In this document: positions 32,124 to 40,510 of the stretch, in pieces | How positions within the stretch are numbered: the first letter of the stretch is position 1 | Layout: each line of letters opens with the position of its first letter | NCBI GenBank assembly: GCA_009774395.1 | Contig: VSNQ01000009.1 | Coordinates: 21,170-65,196 of the forward strand | Source of the DNA: Lachnospiraceae bacterium | GTDB taxonomy: Bacteria; Bacillota; Clostridia; Lachnospirales; Lachnospiraceae | Direction of reading: 5' to 3' | DNA length: 44,027 nucleotides | The notes under the pieces: generated by a model | What the model was told of the DNA's origin: nothing | The model's database searches: none | The model's input: only the letters and a program-made list of their open reading frames with translations | Position numbers and translations under genes: made by a program

Positions 32124-32162
32124 AACAAAGGACGTACCGCTGTTCTGCGAATCGCCCTTTGT
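32124..32162. terminator. Possible terminator after cysK
   Basis: The stem ACAAAGG.CG / CG.CCTTTGT lies 18 bp after the cysK stop codon. The T-run is poor on the cysK strand (TAATAAT) and better on the plus strand (ATTTTTA), so the direction is uncertain. Confidence 0.4.
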
Positions 32163-32179
32163 ATTTTTAGCATATAATT

Positions 32180-33118
32180 TTAATTTTCGTTAAACATTGG
32201 TGTGGATAAATATCGATCTCCGGAATCTGGCAGCAACACAACAATTGTTTTTCCAGCATTCTCTGCTCTGCCCGCAAGAATGGCAGCAGCTTTTAATGCT
32301 GCGCCCGACGATATCCCTACCAAAATGCCCTCGCTTACTGCGAACGCTTTTCCCTCAGCAAATGCATCCTCATTTTCTATAGTAATTACTTCATCATAGA
32401 TTTTGGTATTTAATACTTCTGGAACAAAGCCTGCGCCGATTCCCTGAATTTTGTGTACACCTGCAGTTCCCTTTGAAAGCACTGGACTTGTGGACGGCTC
32501 AACCGCTACTATTTTAATATTGGGATTCTGCTCCTTTAAATATTCGCCGACACCAGTAATCGTTCCACCTGTCCCAACACCAGCCACGAAAATATCAATC
32601 TTCCCCTGTGTCTGCTCCCAAATCTCCGGTCCTGTTGTTCGTTTATGTATCGCTGGATTTGCTGGATTATCAAACTGACCAAGAATCACAGAACCCTCTA
32701 TTTCCTTCTTTAATTCCTCAGCTTTCGCAATCGCACCTTTCATTCCCTTTGCGCCTTCCGTAAGCACTAATTCCGCACCATATGCCTTTAAAAGGTTTCT
32801 CCGCTCAACGCTCATGGTATCTGGAAGCGTAAGAATCGCACGATATCCCTTCGCCGCTGCAACTGCCGCAATGCCGATTCCTGTATTGCCGCTTGTCGGC
32901 TCAATAATTGTCGCACCCTGCTGCAAAGCTCCTCTTTTCTCCGCATCTTCGATCATTGCCAATGCGATACGATCTTTGACCGAGCCTGCCGGGTTCAAGT
33001 ATTCCAACTTTGCCAGAATCGTAGCTTCTGTAATTCCCGCCTTTTTGGAGTAGCCATTAAGCTTTAGCATCGGCGTACCTCCGATTAATTCCAGTGCGCT
33101 TTCTTTGATTTGACTCAT
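32180..33118 (-). CDS. cysK: Cysteine synthase (O-acetylserine sulfhydrylase)
   Basis: A 312-residue PLP enzyme that makes cysteine from O-acetylserine and sulfide. It has LEYLNPAGSVKDRIAL with the PLP lysine (about K46), the EPTSGNTGIGIA loop (about 73-84) and the phosphate cup GTGGTITGVGEYL (about 177-189). Length and motifs are those of CysK; CysM is less likely. ATG follows GGGAGGAATT. It has its own consensus promoter and a near-palindromic operator in the leader. It stands inside the glucan gene cluster without a functional link that I can see. Confidence 0.95.
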   Translation of the reverse strand: MSQIKESALELIGGTPMLKLNGYSKKAGITEATILAKLEYLNPAGSVKDRIALAMIEDAEKRGALQQGATIIEPTSGNTGIGIAAVAAAKGYRAILTLPDTMSVERRNLLKAYGAELVLTEGAKGMKGAIAKAEELKKEIEGSVILGQFDNPANPAIHKRTTGPEIWEQTQGKIDIFVAGVGTGGTITGVGEYLKEQNPNIKIVAVEPSTSPVLSKGTAGVHKIQGIGAGFVPEVLNTKIYDEVITIENEDAFAEGKAFAVSEGILVGISSGAALKAAAILAGRAENAGKTIVVLLPDSGDRYLSTPMFNEN

Positions 33119-33138
33119 TATTCAATTCCTCCCGCTCT

Positions 33139-33161
33139 ATTCCTAGTTATTCAATAGGATT
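33139..33161 (-). promoter_or_regulatory. Candidate operator in the cysK leader
   Basis: Near-palindrome on the minus strand: AATCCTA, 9-bp spacer, TAGGAAT (one mismatch). It lies about +10 to +32 from the predicted cysK start. CymR (Rrf2 family) represses cysteine genes in Firmicutes through AT-rich sites of this general kind; assignment to CymR is inference. Confidence 0.45.
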
Positions 33162-33176
33162 TATATGTTTTGTTTT

Positions 33177-33205
33177 ATTATACACTTCATATGTTTGCTT
33201 GTCAA
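33177..33205 (-). promoter_or_regulatory. Consensus sigma-A promoter of cysK
   Basis: Minus strand: TTGACA, 17-bp spacer, TATAAT. Both hexamers match consensus exactly. It lies 58 bp before the cysK start codon. Confidence 0.92.
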
Positions 33206-33224
33206 TATGAATTCTTCGTCAAAT

Positions 33225-33320
33225 CGAGTAGGGAACTCTATTCATAGGGAAGAGCCATCTTCGCTACTCGCCGCGTGCGCCGTCTAAGCGGCATATTTCC
33301 TCTGTACAGGTCTGCGCACA
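33225..33320. repeat. GCATATTTCCTCTG-family repeat (long form)
   Basis: It has a hairpin CGAGTAGgGA/TCgCTACTCG, then GCGTGCGCCG, GTCTAAGCGGCATATTTCC, TCTGTACAGG and TCTGCGCACA. The same block order occurs at 40511-40597. It lies between the cysK promoter and the 3' end of glgP. Confidence 0.7.
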
Positions 33321-33353
33321 ATAACTCGTGTAGTGAAAATTTATCTTCAACAA

Positions 33354-33400
33354 TCAAAGAAAGCTAAACAAGTCTTCTCCTGTTCAGCCTTCTTCTTTTA
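33354..33400 (-). terminator. Possible terminator of glgP
   Basis: The imperfect stem GAA.GGCTgAACA / TGTTtAGCTTTC on the minus strand lies about 20 bp after the glgP stop. The following T-run is broken (TTTCTTTG), so confidence is limited. Confidence 0.5.
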
Positions 33401-33415
33401 TATATTACATAATGC

Positions 33416-35686
33416 TTATTTTAACTTCCAGATATCTCTATTGTACTCTGCAATGGTTCTGTCAGATGAGAAGAAGCCTGCTTTTGCAATATTGACAAGC
33501 ATCATCTTCTCCCACTTCGCCTCGTCCTTATAATCCTCAAACATACGATCCTTAGTTGCGATATAATCCTCAAGGTCAAGCAACGTCATAAACCAATCCT
33601 TGTTGATCAATTCCTTCTGCAAACGAACCAAGCGCTCCTCATTACCAGCCTGCAATACTTCCTTGCTTGTAATAAAGTCAACTGCTTCCTTAATTACTGC
33701 ACTCTTTTCATAGAAGTCCTTTGCAACATAGTCCGCTTTCTCATAGTGCTTAATAACATCCTCTGACTTCTCGCCAAAGATATAGATATTGTCGTCGCCT
33801 ACAAGTTCATGAATCTCTACGTTCGCGCCGTCGCTGGTTCCAAGAGTCACTGCACCATTTAACATAAACTTCATATTTCCTGTACCACTTGCTTCTTTTG
33901 ATGCAAGGGAAATCTGCTCAGAAATGTCGCAGGCAGGAATCAGCTTCTCTGCATAGCTTACATTGTAGTTTTCAACCATAACCACCTTCATATAATCCTT
34001 TACATCTGGATCATTGTTTACCAATTCCTGCAATACAAGGAGTAAATGAATAATATCCTGCGCAATCACATAAGCCGGAGCTGCCTTTGCGCCGAAAATA
34101 AATGTAATTGGTGTAGAAGGCTTCTTTCCGCCCTTAATCTCAAGATATTTATGAATAATATAAAGTGCATTCATCTGCTGACGTTTATACTCATGAAGAC
34201 GCTTAATCTGAATATCGTAAATAGACTCTGGATTAATTTCCTGCCCCTCATTTTCCTTTAGGTAATTTGCCAACGCAGTCTTTTTGCTCTTTTTAATCGC
34301 TTTAATTTCTGCCAGAAGCGCCGCATCATCCTTGTGCTCTAACAGCTTCTCTAATTCCTCAGCATTTTTCTTGTATCCGTCACCGATTGTCTTAGAAATA
34401 CAAGCAGCAAGTTCTCTATTGCAGGATAACAGCCATCTTCTAAACGTAATACCATTTGTCTTGTTATTAAATTTCTCCGGATAAATCTTATAGAAATGAT
34501 TTAACTCGGACTCCTTTAAAATCTTTGTATGAATCGCCGCAACACCATTTACAGAAAATCCGTAATGGATATCAATATGTGCCATATGCACTCTCATATT
34601 GTTGTCGATAATCTGTACCTTGGGATCAGAAAACTTAATAGATGCTCTCTTATCCAGTTCCCAAATAATCGGCATGAGCTGTGGAACTACCTTTTGCAGA
34701 TATTTAACGGGCCATTTCTCCAATGCTTCTGCAAGAATTGTATGGTTTGTGTATGCACAGGTCTTGCTTACAACGTCAATTGCCTCGTCCATATCAAATC
34801 CCTCATCCTCTGTTAATACACGGATTAACTCTGGGATTACCATTGTCGGATGGGTATCGTTAATCTGAATCACCACATGTTCATTCAGTTTATGAAGGTC
34901 AAAGCCATTCTCCTTCATCTCTTTTAAAATTAACTGCACGCCATTGCAAACCATAAAATACTGTTGATAAATACGAAGCTGCTCACCTGCCTCATCAGAA
35001 TCATCAGGATAAAGGAATAAGGTAAGATTCTTGTCAATATCTTTCTTATCAAAGTCAATTCCCTTATCAACTATGCTCTCATCAATCGTTTCAATATCAA
35101 ATAAATGCAGCTTATTCATACCTTGCTCATAGCCGATAACGTCAATATCATACAATCTTGACATCACCTTCTTCTTTCCAAAATATACAGGGAAAGAAAT
35201 ATCTGTCTTTGTAAGCCATGATTGATCTTCAATCCAATCGTTCTTCTCTGCGGTCTGCATTCTATCCTTAAATACCTGCTTAAACAATCCAAAATGATAG
35301 TTTAATCCAATACCATCACCCGAAAGCCCAAGGCTTGCAATGGAATCTAAAAAACACGCAGCGAGTCTGCCCAGACCACCGTTTCCAAGAGAAGGTTCCG
35401 GCTCGATCTCCTCAATGCGGCTCAACTCTTTTCCGTCTTCTTTTAAAGCAGCTTCCAACTCATCATAAATACCAAGGTTAATCAGGTTGTTTGACAAAAG
35501 CTTACCGATTAGAAATTCAGCAGAGATATAATAAATCTTCTTTGTCCCCTTAATTACGCCCTTGTCCTTCATCATGTCCTTGGTCATGTTTAGAATTGCA
35601 AAATAAAGCTGTTTGTCCTCCAACTCCTTTACAGCCTTACCATACATTTTCTGTGCCACTGCTTCCAAATTCGTTTTTACACCCAT
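33416..35686 (-). CDS. glgP: Glycogen/starch (alpha-glucan) phosphorylase
   Basis: A 756-residue GT35 enzyme that releases glucose 1-phosphate from alpha-1,4-glucan ends using phosphate and PLP. It has EPEPSLGNGGLGRLAACFLDS (about 90), NDTHPTMVIPEL, KTNGITFRRWL and the PLP-lysine motif EASGTGNMKFMLNG (about 605). It is somewhat shorter than the E. coli enzyme, as usual in Clostridia. The frame continues 48 bp upstream, but AAAGGAG fits the ATG chosen. It lies 86 bp downstream of a LacI-type gene, probably one operon. A CGTATC-GCGT-GATACG hairpin lies in the gap (about 35706-35722). Confidence 0.96.
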   Translation of the reverse strand: MGVKTNLEAVAQKMYGKAVKELEDKQLYFAILNMTKDMMKDKGVIKGTKKIYYISAEFLIGKLLSNNLINLGIYDELEAALKEDGKELSRIEEIEPEPSLGNGGLGRLAACFLDSIASLGLSGDGIGLNYHFGLFKQVFKDRMQTAEKNDWIEDQSWLTKTDISFPVYFGKKKVMSRLYDIDVIGYEQGMNKLHLFDIETIDESIVDKGIDFDKKDIDKNLTLFLYPDDSDEAGEQLRIYQQYFMVCNGVQLILKEMKENGFDLHKLNEHVVIQINDTHPTMVIPELIRVLTEDEGFDMDEAIDVVSKTCAYTNHTILAEALEKWPVKYLQKVVPQLMPIIWELDKRASIKFSDPKVQIIDNNMRVHMAHIDIHYGFSVNGVAAIHTKILKESELNHFYKIYPEKFNNKTNGITFRRWLLSCNRELAACISKTIGDGYKKNAEELEKLLEHKDDAALLAEIKAIKKSKKTALANYLKENEGQEINPESIYDIQIKRLHEYKRQQMNALYIIHKYLEIKGGKKPSTPITFIFGAKAAPAYVIAQDIIHLLLVLQELVNNDPDVKDYMKVVMVENYNVSYAEKLIPACDISEQISLASKEASGTGNMKFMLNGAVTLGTSDGANVEIHELVGDDNIYIFGEKSEDVIKHYEKADYVAKDFYEKSAVIKEAVDFITSKEVLQAGNEERLVRLQKELINKDWFMTLLDLEDYIATKDRMFEDYKDEAKWEKMMLVNIAKAGFFSSDRTIAEYNRDIWKLK

Positions 35687-35772
35687 TTCTTTACTCCTTT
35701 TCTTTGTTGCACCTCGTATCGCGTGATACGGCAATATGGAACGGTTAATAGTTAGTTAATAATTACATTTAT

Positions 35773-36762
35773 TTATGAAATAACATCAAGATACTTAATC
35801 CGTATTAATTCATGCGGCTGAATAATCTCTTTCCCACTGCCGCCCTCCATTAGTCTTGCTAATTCCTCGACCGCACGCGCTGCTATCTGGCGGAAATCCT
35901 GCTTTACGGTATGCATCTGCTTCCCTGCATATCCCATAAGGCTCACACCATCAAAACCACAAACCGGACGATAAATGTCCATCTCAATCAATGCTTTCAT
36001 TGCACCGATCGCCATTAAATCTGAAGCACAGATAATCGCGTCCCTGCTCTTTGCGTACCGCATTGTTATTTTTCTTGCTTCTAATTCACTAAATTTCCCT
36101 GACCTACAGAAAAGTTTTAGTTCTAACTCCTGTGCTAACTGCTTGATCCCCCGCAGCCGTTCCTCTGAAACATAGCCGTTTTGCTTTCCAGCTATATACA
36201 GTATTTTCTTACTTTTGCTTTCCAGTACAAATTTCTTTGCCACCTCGTACTGTGCCTTGGTATTGTCGATATGAATGCTTGACGTACTCTCTGCAACGCC
36301 CGGCGCATCAATTAGCACGGTTTTAAATTTACCACTTTTCACCAGCCGGCGAAGCACCAAATCCTGCTTGGAAAGCCCACATATAATCAATCCCTCAATA
36401 CTTTGAGATTGAAAATACCGACTCATTTCCTCTGCATCCATTTCCTGTATCATCGTGAAAAATACAGTAATAATGTCCATTCCCATTATCTTTGCCTGAT
36501 TAATAGCGCCGATAATATACTGCATGGGAATCTCGTCAACCATCTGTGCGTGGCGGTTTACATCCAACACCAGTGCTACTCTCCCTGTTTTCTTGGAAGA
36601 AAGCGCAGATGCTATGGAATTGGGAACAAAACCAAGCTCCGCTATGGCGGTATTCACTTTTTCCCTCGTTTCCTCGCTGACATTCGGATAATGGTTCAAT
36701 ACCTTGGAAACCGTAGAGATGGCTACGCCTGCCTGCCTCGCAACATCTCTAATTGAAACCAC
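35773..36762 (-). CDS. LacI-family transcriptional regulator (upstream of glgP)
   Basis: A 329-residue repressor. Its helix-turn-helix is SIRDVARQAGVAISTVSKVL (about 3-22), the hinge is NSIASALSSKK, and the sugar-binding domain (about 60-329) includes CGFDGVSLMGYAGK. It starts at GTG behind GTAGGAGGAG. A perfect 22-bp LacI-type palindrome upstream suggests autoregulation, with glgP in the same unit. It is a distinct paralogue of the regulator next to malQ, so the two glucan genes may answer to different signals. Confidence 0.93.
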   Translation of the reverse strand: MVSIRDVARQAGVAISTVSKVLNHYPNVSEETREKVNTAIAELGFVPNSIASALSSKKTGRVALVLDVNRHAQMVDEIPMQYIIGAINQAKIMGMDIITVFFTMIQEMDAEEMSRYFQSQSIEGLIICGLSKQDLVLRRLVKSGKFKTVLIDAPGVAESTSSIHIDNTKAQYEVAKKFVLESKSKKILYIAGKQNGYVSEERLRGIKQLAQELELKLFCRSGKFSELEARKITMRYAKSRDAIICASDLMAIGAMKALIEMDIYRPVCGFDGVSLMGYAGKQMHTVKQDFRQIAARAVEELARLMEGGSGKEIIQPHELIRIKYLDVIS

Positions 36763-36846
36763 ATAACTCCTCCTACTCTCAAATTGAGTCCTGTAACAGT
36801 CTAACCTTTTATATAACTGTTATGCAATAAACACAGTAACAAACCA

Positions 36847-36868
36847 ATAAGGAAAACGTTTTCCTTAT
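36847..36868. promoter_or_regulatory. Perfect 22-bp LacI-family operator
   Basis: The half-site ATAAGGAAAAC is followed by its exact reverse complement; the centre GAAAACGTTTTC is the classical LacI/GalR core. It lies about 85 bp upstream of the LacI-type gene and is its likely auto-operator. CcpA could also recognise the core. Confidence 0.85.
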
Positions 36869-36874
36869 CATACA

Positions 36875-36905
36875 ACAAAAATAACGGTTTGTCTACCGTT
36901 ATTTT
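36875..36905 (-). terminator. Rho-independent terminator of cheY
   Basis: The minus-strand stem AAAATAACGGT/ACCGTTATTTT with a 7-nt loop is followed by TTGTTG after the T4 of the stem. It lies about 125 bp after cheY and just before the LacI operator, separating the two units. Confidence 0.7.
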
Positions 36906-37029
36906 CATTTTTTAGTAAAAAAATTTCGTAAAATTTCTTCCGTTCAAAAAATCGGAGAAAAAATCAACAAAAAACAGTTTTCGTACGTCATAATTATGTA
37001 GTTTTTCATGAAAACAGTATCTGCCTTTG

Positions 37030-37389
37030 TCAACCCATTACCTTATCAATTGCAGCAATCAACCGCGTTTCCACAAACGGTTTAACAATAAAATCTTTCG
37101 CACCACTCTGGATTGCCTCTGCCACCATTGCCTGCTGCCCCATAGCTGAACAGATAATTACTTTTGCGCCAATTGACAATTCTTTAATACGCTTCAGCGC
37201 ATCCACTCCGCTCATCTCCGGCATAGTAATATCCAGCATTACTATATCAGGTTTTAATTCTTGATACTTCTGCACTGCCTCAATCCCATTCGCCGCTTCA
37301 CCAATTACCGTATGTCCGTGTTTTTCCAGCATTTTCTTAATGGTCATACGCATAAATGCTGCATCGTCTACAACTAAAACACTTGCCAT
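37030..37389 (-). CDS. cheY: CheY-type single-domain response regulator
   Basis: A 119-residue receiver domain with no output domain. It has D8/D9, phospho-acceptor D53 in MLDITMPEMSG, S81 and K103 in VKPF. CheY proteins carry the chemotaxis signal to the flagellar switch. ATG follows GAAAGGTGAAGGG. It is transcribed divergently from a chemoreceptor gene on the plus strand; the two promoters lie within about 100 bp. No cheA or flagellar gene is in the window, so the target is inferred. Confidence 0.92.
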   Translation of the reverse strand: MASVLVVDDAAFMRMTIKKMLEKHGHTVIGEAANGIEAVQKYQELKPDIVMLDITMPEMSGVDALKRIKELSIGAKVIICSAMGQQAMVAEAIQSGAKDFIVKPFVETRLIAAIDKVMG

Positions 37390-37437
37390 AATGTGCCCTT
37401 CACCTTTCGCATTAAATTTTTTAGTACAACCATATTT

Positions 37438-37466
37438 ACTATATCATAAATTATCAAATTTTGGAA
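37438..37466 (-). promoter_or_regulatory. Predicted sigma-A promoter of cheY
   Basis: Minus strand: TTCCAA, 17-bp spacer, TATAGT, about 49 bp before the cheY start. The -35 is weak. Confidence 0.45.
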
Positions 37467-37501
37467 TATCTATTTTAGTTTTTTAAAACATTGATCTAAA
37501 A

Positions 37502-37530
37502 TTGACAAAAAAGGCCAAAAATAGTATAAT
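37502..37530 (+). promoter_or_regulatory. Perfect sigma-A promoter facing the chemoreceptor gene
   Basis: TTGACA, 17-bp spacer, TATAAT on the plus strand. The next gene downstream starts at 37889, so the leader is about 350 nt and contains two repeat elements (37590-37747 and 37756-37833). Confidence 0.9.
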
Positions 37531-37589
37531 CGTATTATTAAATTATACCATTTGCACAAAGGATTGTGTATTATTTTAAAGTTATACTA

Positions 37590-37747
37590 AGGAACTGTCC
37601 AAAAATAACTTTTAATATTGCTTGTCTTTTTCTCCGATAGCACTACTCAAAAATCAGTTATATAGCCCGCTATGCGCCTGATTTTTGAGCAGCACTCTCA
37701 AAGAAAAATCCTGCACACTATTTAAAAGTTATTTCTTGACAGTTCCT
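37590..37747 (+). repeat. AGGAACTGTC-family snap-back element (copy 5, variant core)
   Basis: It has almost perfect terminal inverted repeats of about 26 bp, starting AGGAACTGTC.A.AAATAAC. Inside is a second long stem CTCAAAAATCAG/CTGATTTTTGAG closed by TATAGCCCGCTATGCGC. The ends match the other family members but the core is different. The core hairpin resembles the centre of the element at 18763-18930. It separates the consensus promoter at 37502 from the chemoreceptor gene. Confidence 0.88.
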
Positions 37748-37755
37748 AAGCAGCC

Positions 37756-37833
37756 AAAAGACTGACGCTTAGTATATATGCACACAGCTGCGCAAAGGGA
37801 AATTGTACTTTGCGGTGTGCGGCTGGCGCAACT
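37756..37833 (-). repeat. AGTTGCGCCAGCC element (copy 2, inverted)
   Basis: The reverse complement of this block matches 5416-5498 along its whole length, including GCGCCAGCCGCAC, CAATTT.CCTTTG, GCTGTGTGCATAT and GCGTCAGTCTTTT. It begins 8 bp after an AGGAACTGTC element. It lies in the leader of the chemoreceptor gene. Confidence 0.8.
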
Positions 37834-37888
37834 GAACGGCAAATTTCTTTGCTGTTGAGTATATTATAAACGGTAGGAGGAACCTGAA

Positions 37889-39367
37889 ATGCAATTACAA
37901 TCTATGAAAAATGAAGAAAAATTAATTAACAACATCTTGTTTTATTACATTCTGGGAGTCGCCATTTCCGGCTGGTCATTTGTAATGATTTTTCTAAATG
38001 GCGGTGTGCGTGAATGTACTTTCTTATTATCAGGATTATGCGCAATTATCACGAAACTGTTAGAGAAACGGCTTGGCAGCAATGCCAAATACGTCTATGC
38101 TTGTATACCGCCGATTATCGGAGCTATTACAAACGCAGTATCGTGCACAAACGACAGCGCTGGCTATGTCTGTATTACCCACTATTATTTTGTAGCCACA
38201 CTTTTGCTGGTGCCCTACTATAAACAGCATCTGCTGAAAGTTAGTTATATTGTCACAGTTATAGTAAATGCTGCCGTAATGATTGTATTTCCAGCAGGAT
38301 TTTTAAAGCTCCACAGCATTATCGCATGGATTTTTATAGTTATCGTTTATACTGTTTTAGTTGCCGCTTGCTGTTTTATCAGCTACCGCGCTACTACCCT
38401 ATTTGAGATGGTAGAGAAAAAAGAAGTTGATCTACAAAATGTTTTGAATGAAGTCCAGTCCTTATCTGATAATTTATATACAGCCGGAGCAGCACTTTCC
38501 TCTGTATCTGAAAATGAAAGTGCTGCTGCGGAAGAATTGGCTGCTACCAGTCAACAGTTAGTAGAGAGAAATAATGTACTCGGTTCGAAAACCGATGAAA
38601 GTATGTCAAACCTCGGTGAACTGCGTGAATGGGAAAGTGTCGTTGCAGATAATGTTGAGAAAGTAGAAGCTTCTTCCAAAGATTTAATCGCAAAATCAAT
38701 GGAAAATGAAAAATTAATGAACGACTTACACAGTGTGAATGGAGAAGTATCTGAATCTATGAAAGTAACAAACGAGATAACGCAGCGTCTGTCTGATGCC
38801 GTACAGGAAATCGGCGTTACCTTAAAACTTATCAGCGATATTTCCAATTCCATTAACCTATTAGCATTAAACGCATCTATAGAAGCCGCCAGAGCTGGAG
38901 AAGCCGGACGTGGATTTGCTGTGGTGGCATCAGAAGTCGGTAATCTTGCTAAGAGTACACAAGAGTCATTAAAAGTAGTCCAATCCGTAATTGAACGAAT
39001 TCAGCAAAATGTTAGGGATATTACAGCCCAAGTGGAGGAAAACTCTATTAAGATGGGAACACAAAATGAATATGTTGCAAATGTAATCCAGTGTATGCAG
39101 GATATGATGGCACTCTTAAATGTTTCTGCAAATGCGATTGATAAAATGGGGGAAGCCCATAGCAAACAGGCAGAAGTTATTAAAAAGACCGTTTCCATCA
39201 ATGAAGATATTGCCGAAAGCATTCGAAATGAAAATGAACAGTTTAATTCCATCAATGCAATGGCAGAAAGCAATGCAAATGATACAACAAGCGTCGCTAC
39301 ACAAGCAAGCGCCATTAACGATATGGTTGATAAGATGACACACTTGCTAAAACAAAGCGAATCATAA
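37889..39367 (+). CDS. Methyl-accepting chemotaxis protein without extracellular sensor domain
   Basis: A 492-residue chemoreceptor. Five or six closely spaced membrane helices fill about 15-170, with no sizeable extracellular domain and no clear HAMP. A long cytoplasmic coiled coil follows, with the signalling tip ALNASIEAARAGEAGRGF (about 328-345). The ligand is probably sensed through the membrane helices or a partner; this is inference. ATG follows AGGAGG. The promoter is about 350 bp upstream behind two repeats. A glycerol-1-phosphate dehydrogenase gene begins 18 bp after its stop codon, so the two form the only plus-strand operon here. Confidence 0.92.
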   Translation: MQLQSMKNEEKLINNILFYYILGVAISGWSFVMIFLNGGVRECTFLLSGLCAIITKLLEKRLGSNAKYVYACIPPIIGAITNAVSCTNDSAGYVCITHYYFVATLLLVPYYKQHLLKVSYIVTVIVNAAVMIVFPAGFLKLHSIIAWIFIVIVYTVLVAACCFISYRATTLFEMVEKKEVDLQNVLNEVQSLSDNLYTAGAALSSVSENESAAAEELAATSQQLVERNNVLGSKTDESMSNLGELREWESVVADNVEKVEASSKDLIAKSMENEKLMNDLHSVNGEVSESMKVTNEITQRLSDAVQEIGVTLKLISDISNSINLLALNASIEAARAGEAGRGFAVVASEVGNLAKSTQESLKVVQSVIERIQQNVRDITAQVEENSIKMGTQNEYVANVIQCMQDMMALLNVSANAIDKMGEAHSKQAEVIKKTVSINEDIAESIRNENEQFNSINAMAESNANDTTSVATQASAINDMVDKMTHLLKQSES

Positions 39368-39385
39368 ACAACTCGGAGGTTCTCA

Positions 39386-40459
39386 ATGAAAAAAATAAAT
39401 AGCAATCACATTGCTATCCCGAATTTATTAAAAATAGAATCCGGTGCTTTGGAAAATATCGGCATTTATCTGGCAGACTGCCAACTGACCAAAGTGGTGA
39501 TCTATTTTGGGAACGGGCTTATTGATATGTTTGGTTCCAAGGTGTTTGCCTCATTGAAACAGGCCGATATCGAAGTATTAGAATACTGTGAACTGGACAC
39601 AGTAAATATTGATGATATTATTAATTTGGCTTTTGGTCTGCCCAATGCCACACAAGCAATTCTTGGCATCGGCGGAGGAAAAGTGATCGATGCAGCAAAA
39701 TATGCAGGTTTTTTGCGCAAACTGCCCTTTATCAGTGTGCCGACTTCTGCGTCTAGTGACGGATTTTCCAGCGCCAGCGCTTCCCTTCTTGTAAATGGGC
39801 GGCGTAATTCCGTACCGGCGCGCCTCGCCTATGGAATTATTGTTGATACTGCGGTAATTAAAAGTGCACCTGACAAATTTCTCTATTCTGGAATCGGTGA
39901 TATGATATCCAAAATTACAGCATTGTATGACTGGCGTTTTGAGGAGGCACACAGTGCGACAGAAGTCAACGATTTTGCGCTAATGATTGCAAAAAAAGCA
40001 GTAAACAGTTTTGTTCGTACTCCTTTTGCATCTATCCATGAAGAATTGTTTTTAAAAGAATTGCTTGATTCACTTGCAATGAGCGGAATTGCAAATGAAA
40101 TCGCCGGAAGCAGCGCACCGACAAGCGGAAGCGAACATTTAATTTCACACGCACTTGACAAACTATTAGAAACCCCGCAGCTTCATGGCATCCAAGTCGG
40201 CATTGCCACATACCTTATGAGTCTTGTACACAATCACCGTTATCAAAGAATCCATACGGTATTAAGCAAAACCGGTTTCTGGGATTATGTATGCACATTA
40301 TCCTTAGATGTGGAAGATTACAAGAAGGCAATCGACCTTGCACCTTCCATTAAACCCTCTCGCCACACTTATCTTCACGAAGAGCAGTATCGGGAATCTG
40401 CCAAAAAGTTTCTAACAGAAGATGAAACATTAAGAAAAGTCTTTCATTTAAGTAATTAA
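39386..40459 (+). CDS. sn-Glycerol-1-phosphate dehydrogenase
   Basis: A 357-residue iron-containing-alcohol-dehydrogenase family member of the AraM/EgsA type. It reduces dihydroxyacetone phosphate to sn-glycerol 1-phosphate, the archaeal-type glycerol stereoisomer. It has GIGGGKVIDAAK (about 94-105, NAD(P) binding), PTSASSDGFSSA (119-130), and likely metal ligands D172, H251 (PTSGSEHLISH) and H267 (QLHGIQVG). Glycerol dehydrogenase is less likely given these motifs. SD CGGAGG is present. In B. subtilis, AraM feeds PcrB; no PcrB-like gene is here, so the product's fate is open. The translational neighbour is a chemoreceptor. Confidence 0.88.
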   Translation: MKKINSNHIAIPNLLKIESGALENIGIYLADCQLTKVVIYFGNGLIDMFGSKVFASLKQADIEVLEYCELDTVNIDDIINLAFGLPNATQAILGIGGGKVIDAAKYAGFLRKLPFISVPTSASSDGFSSASASLLVNGRRNSVPARLAYGIIVDTAVIKSAPDKFLYSGIGDMISKITALYDWRFEEAHSATEVNDFALMIAKKAVNSFVRTPFASIHEELFLKELLDSLAMSGIANEIAGSSAPTSGSEHLISHALDKLLETPQLHGIQVGIATYLMSLVHNHRYQRIHTVLSKTGFWDYVCTLSLDVEDYKKAIDLAPSIKPSRHTYLHEEQYRESAKKFLTEDETLRKVFHLSN

Positions 40460-40510
40460 TAGCGCTACGTCTTATTTTAAATAGAGCGGGCAGAAAGATG
40501 CCTGTATTAT

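Noticed and set aside
30422..32173. Longer N-terminal start for malQ (73 extra codons)
   Set aside because: The extension would cross the predicted promoter and operator, and the usual MalQ N-terminus begins right after a strong ribosome-binding site at the shorter start.
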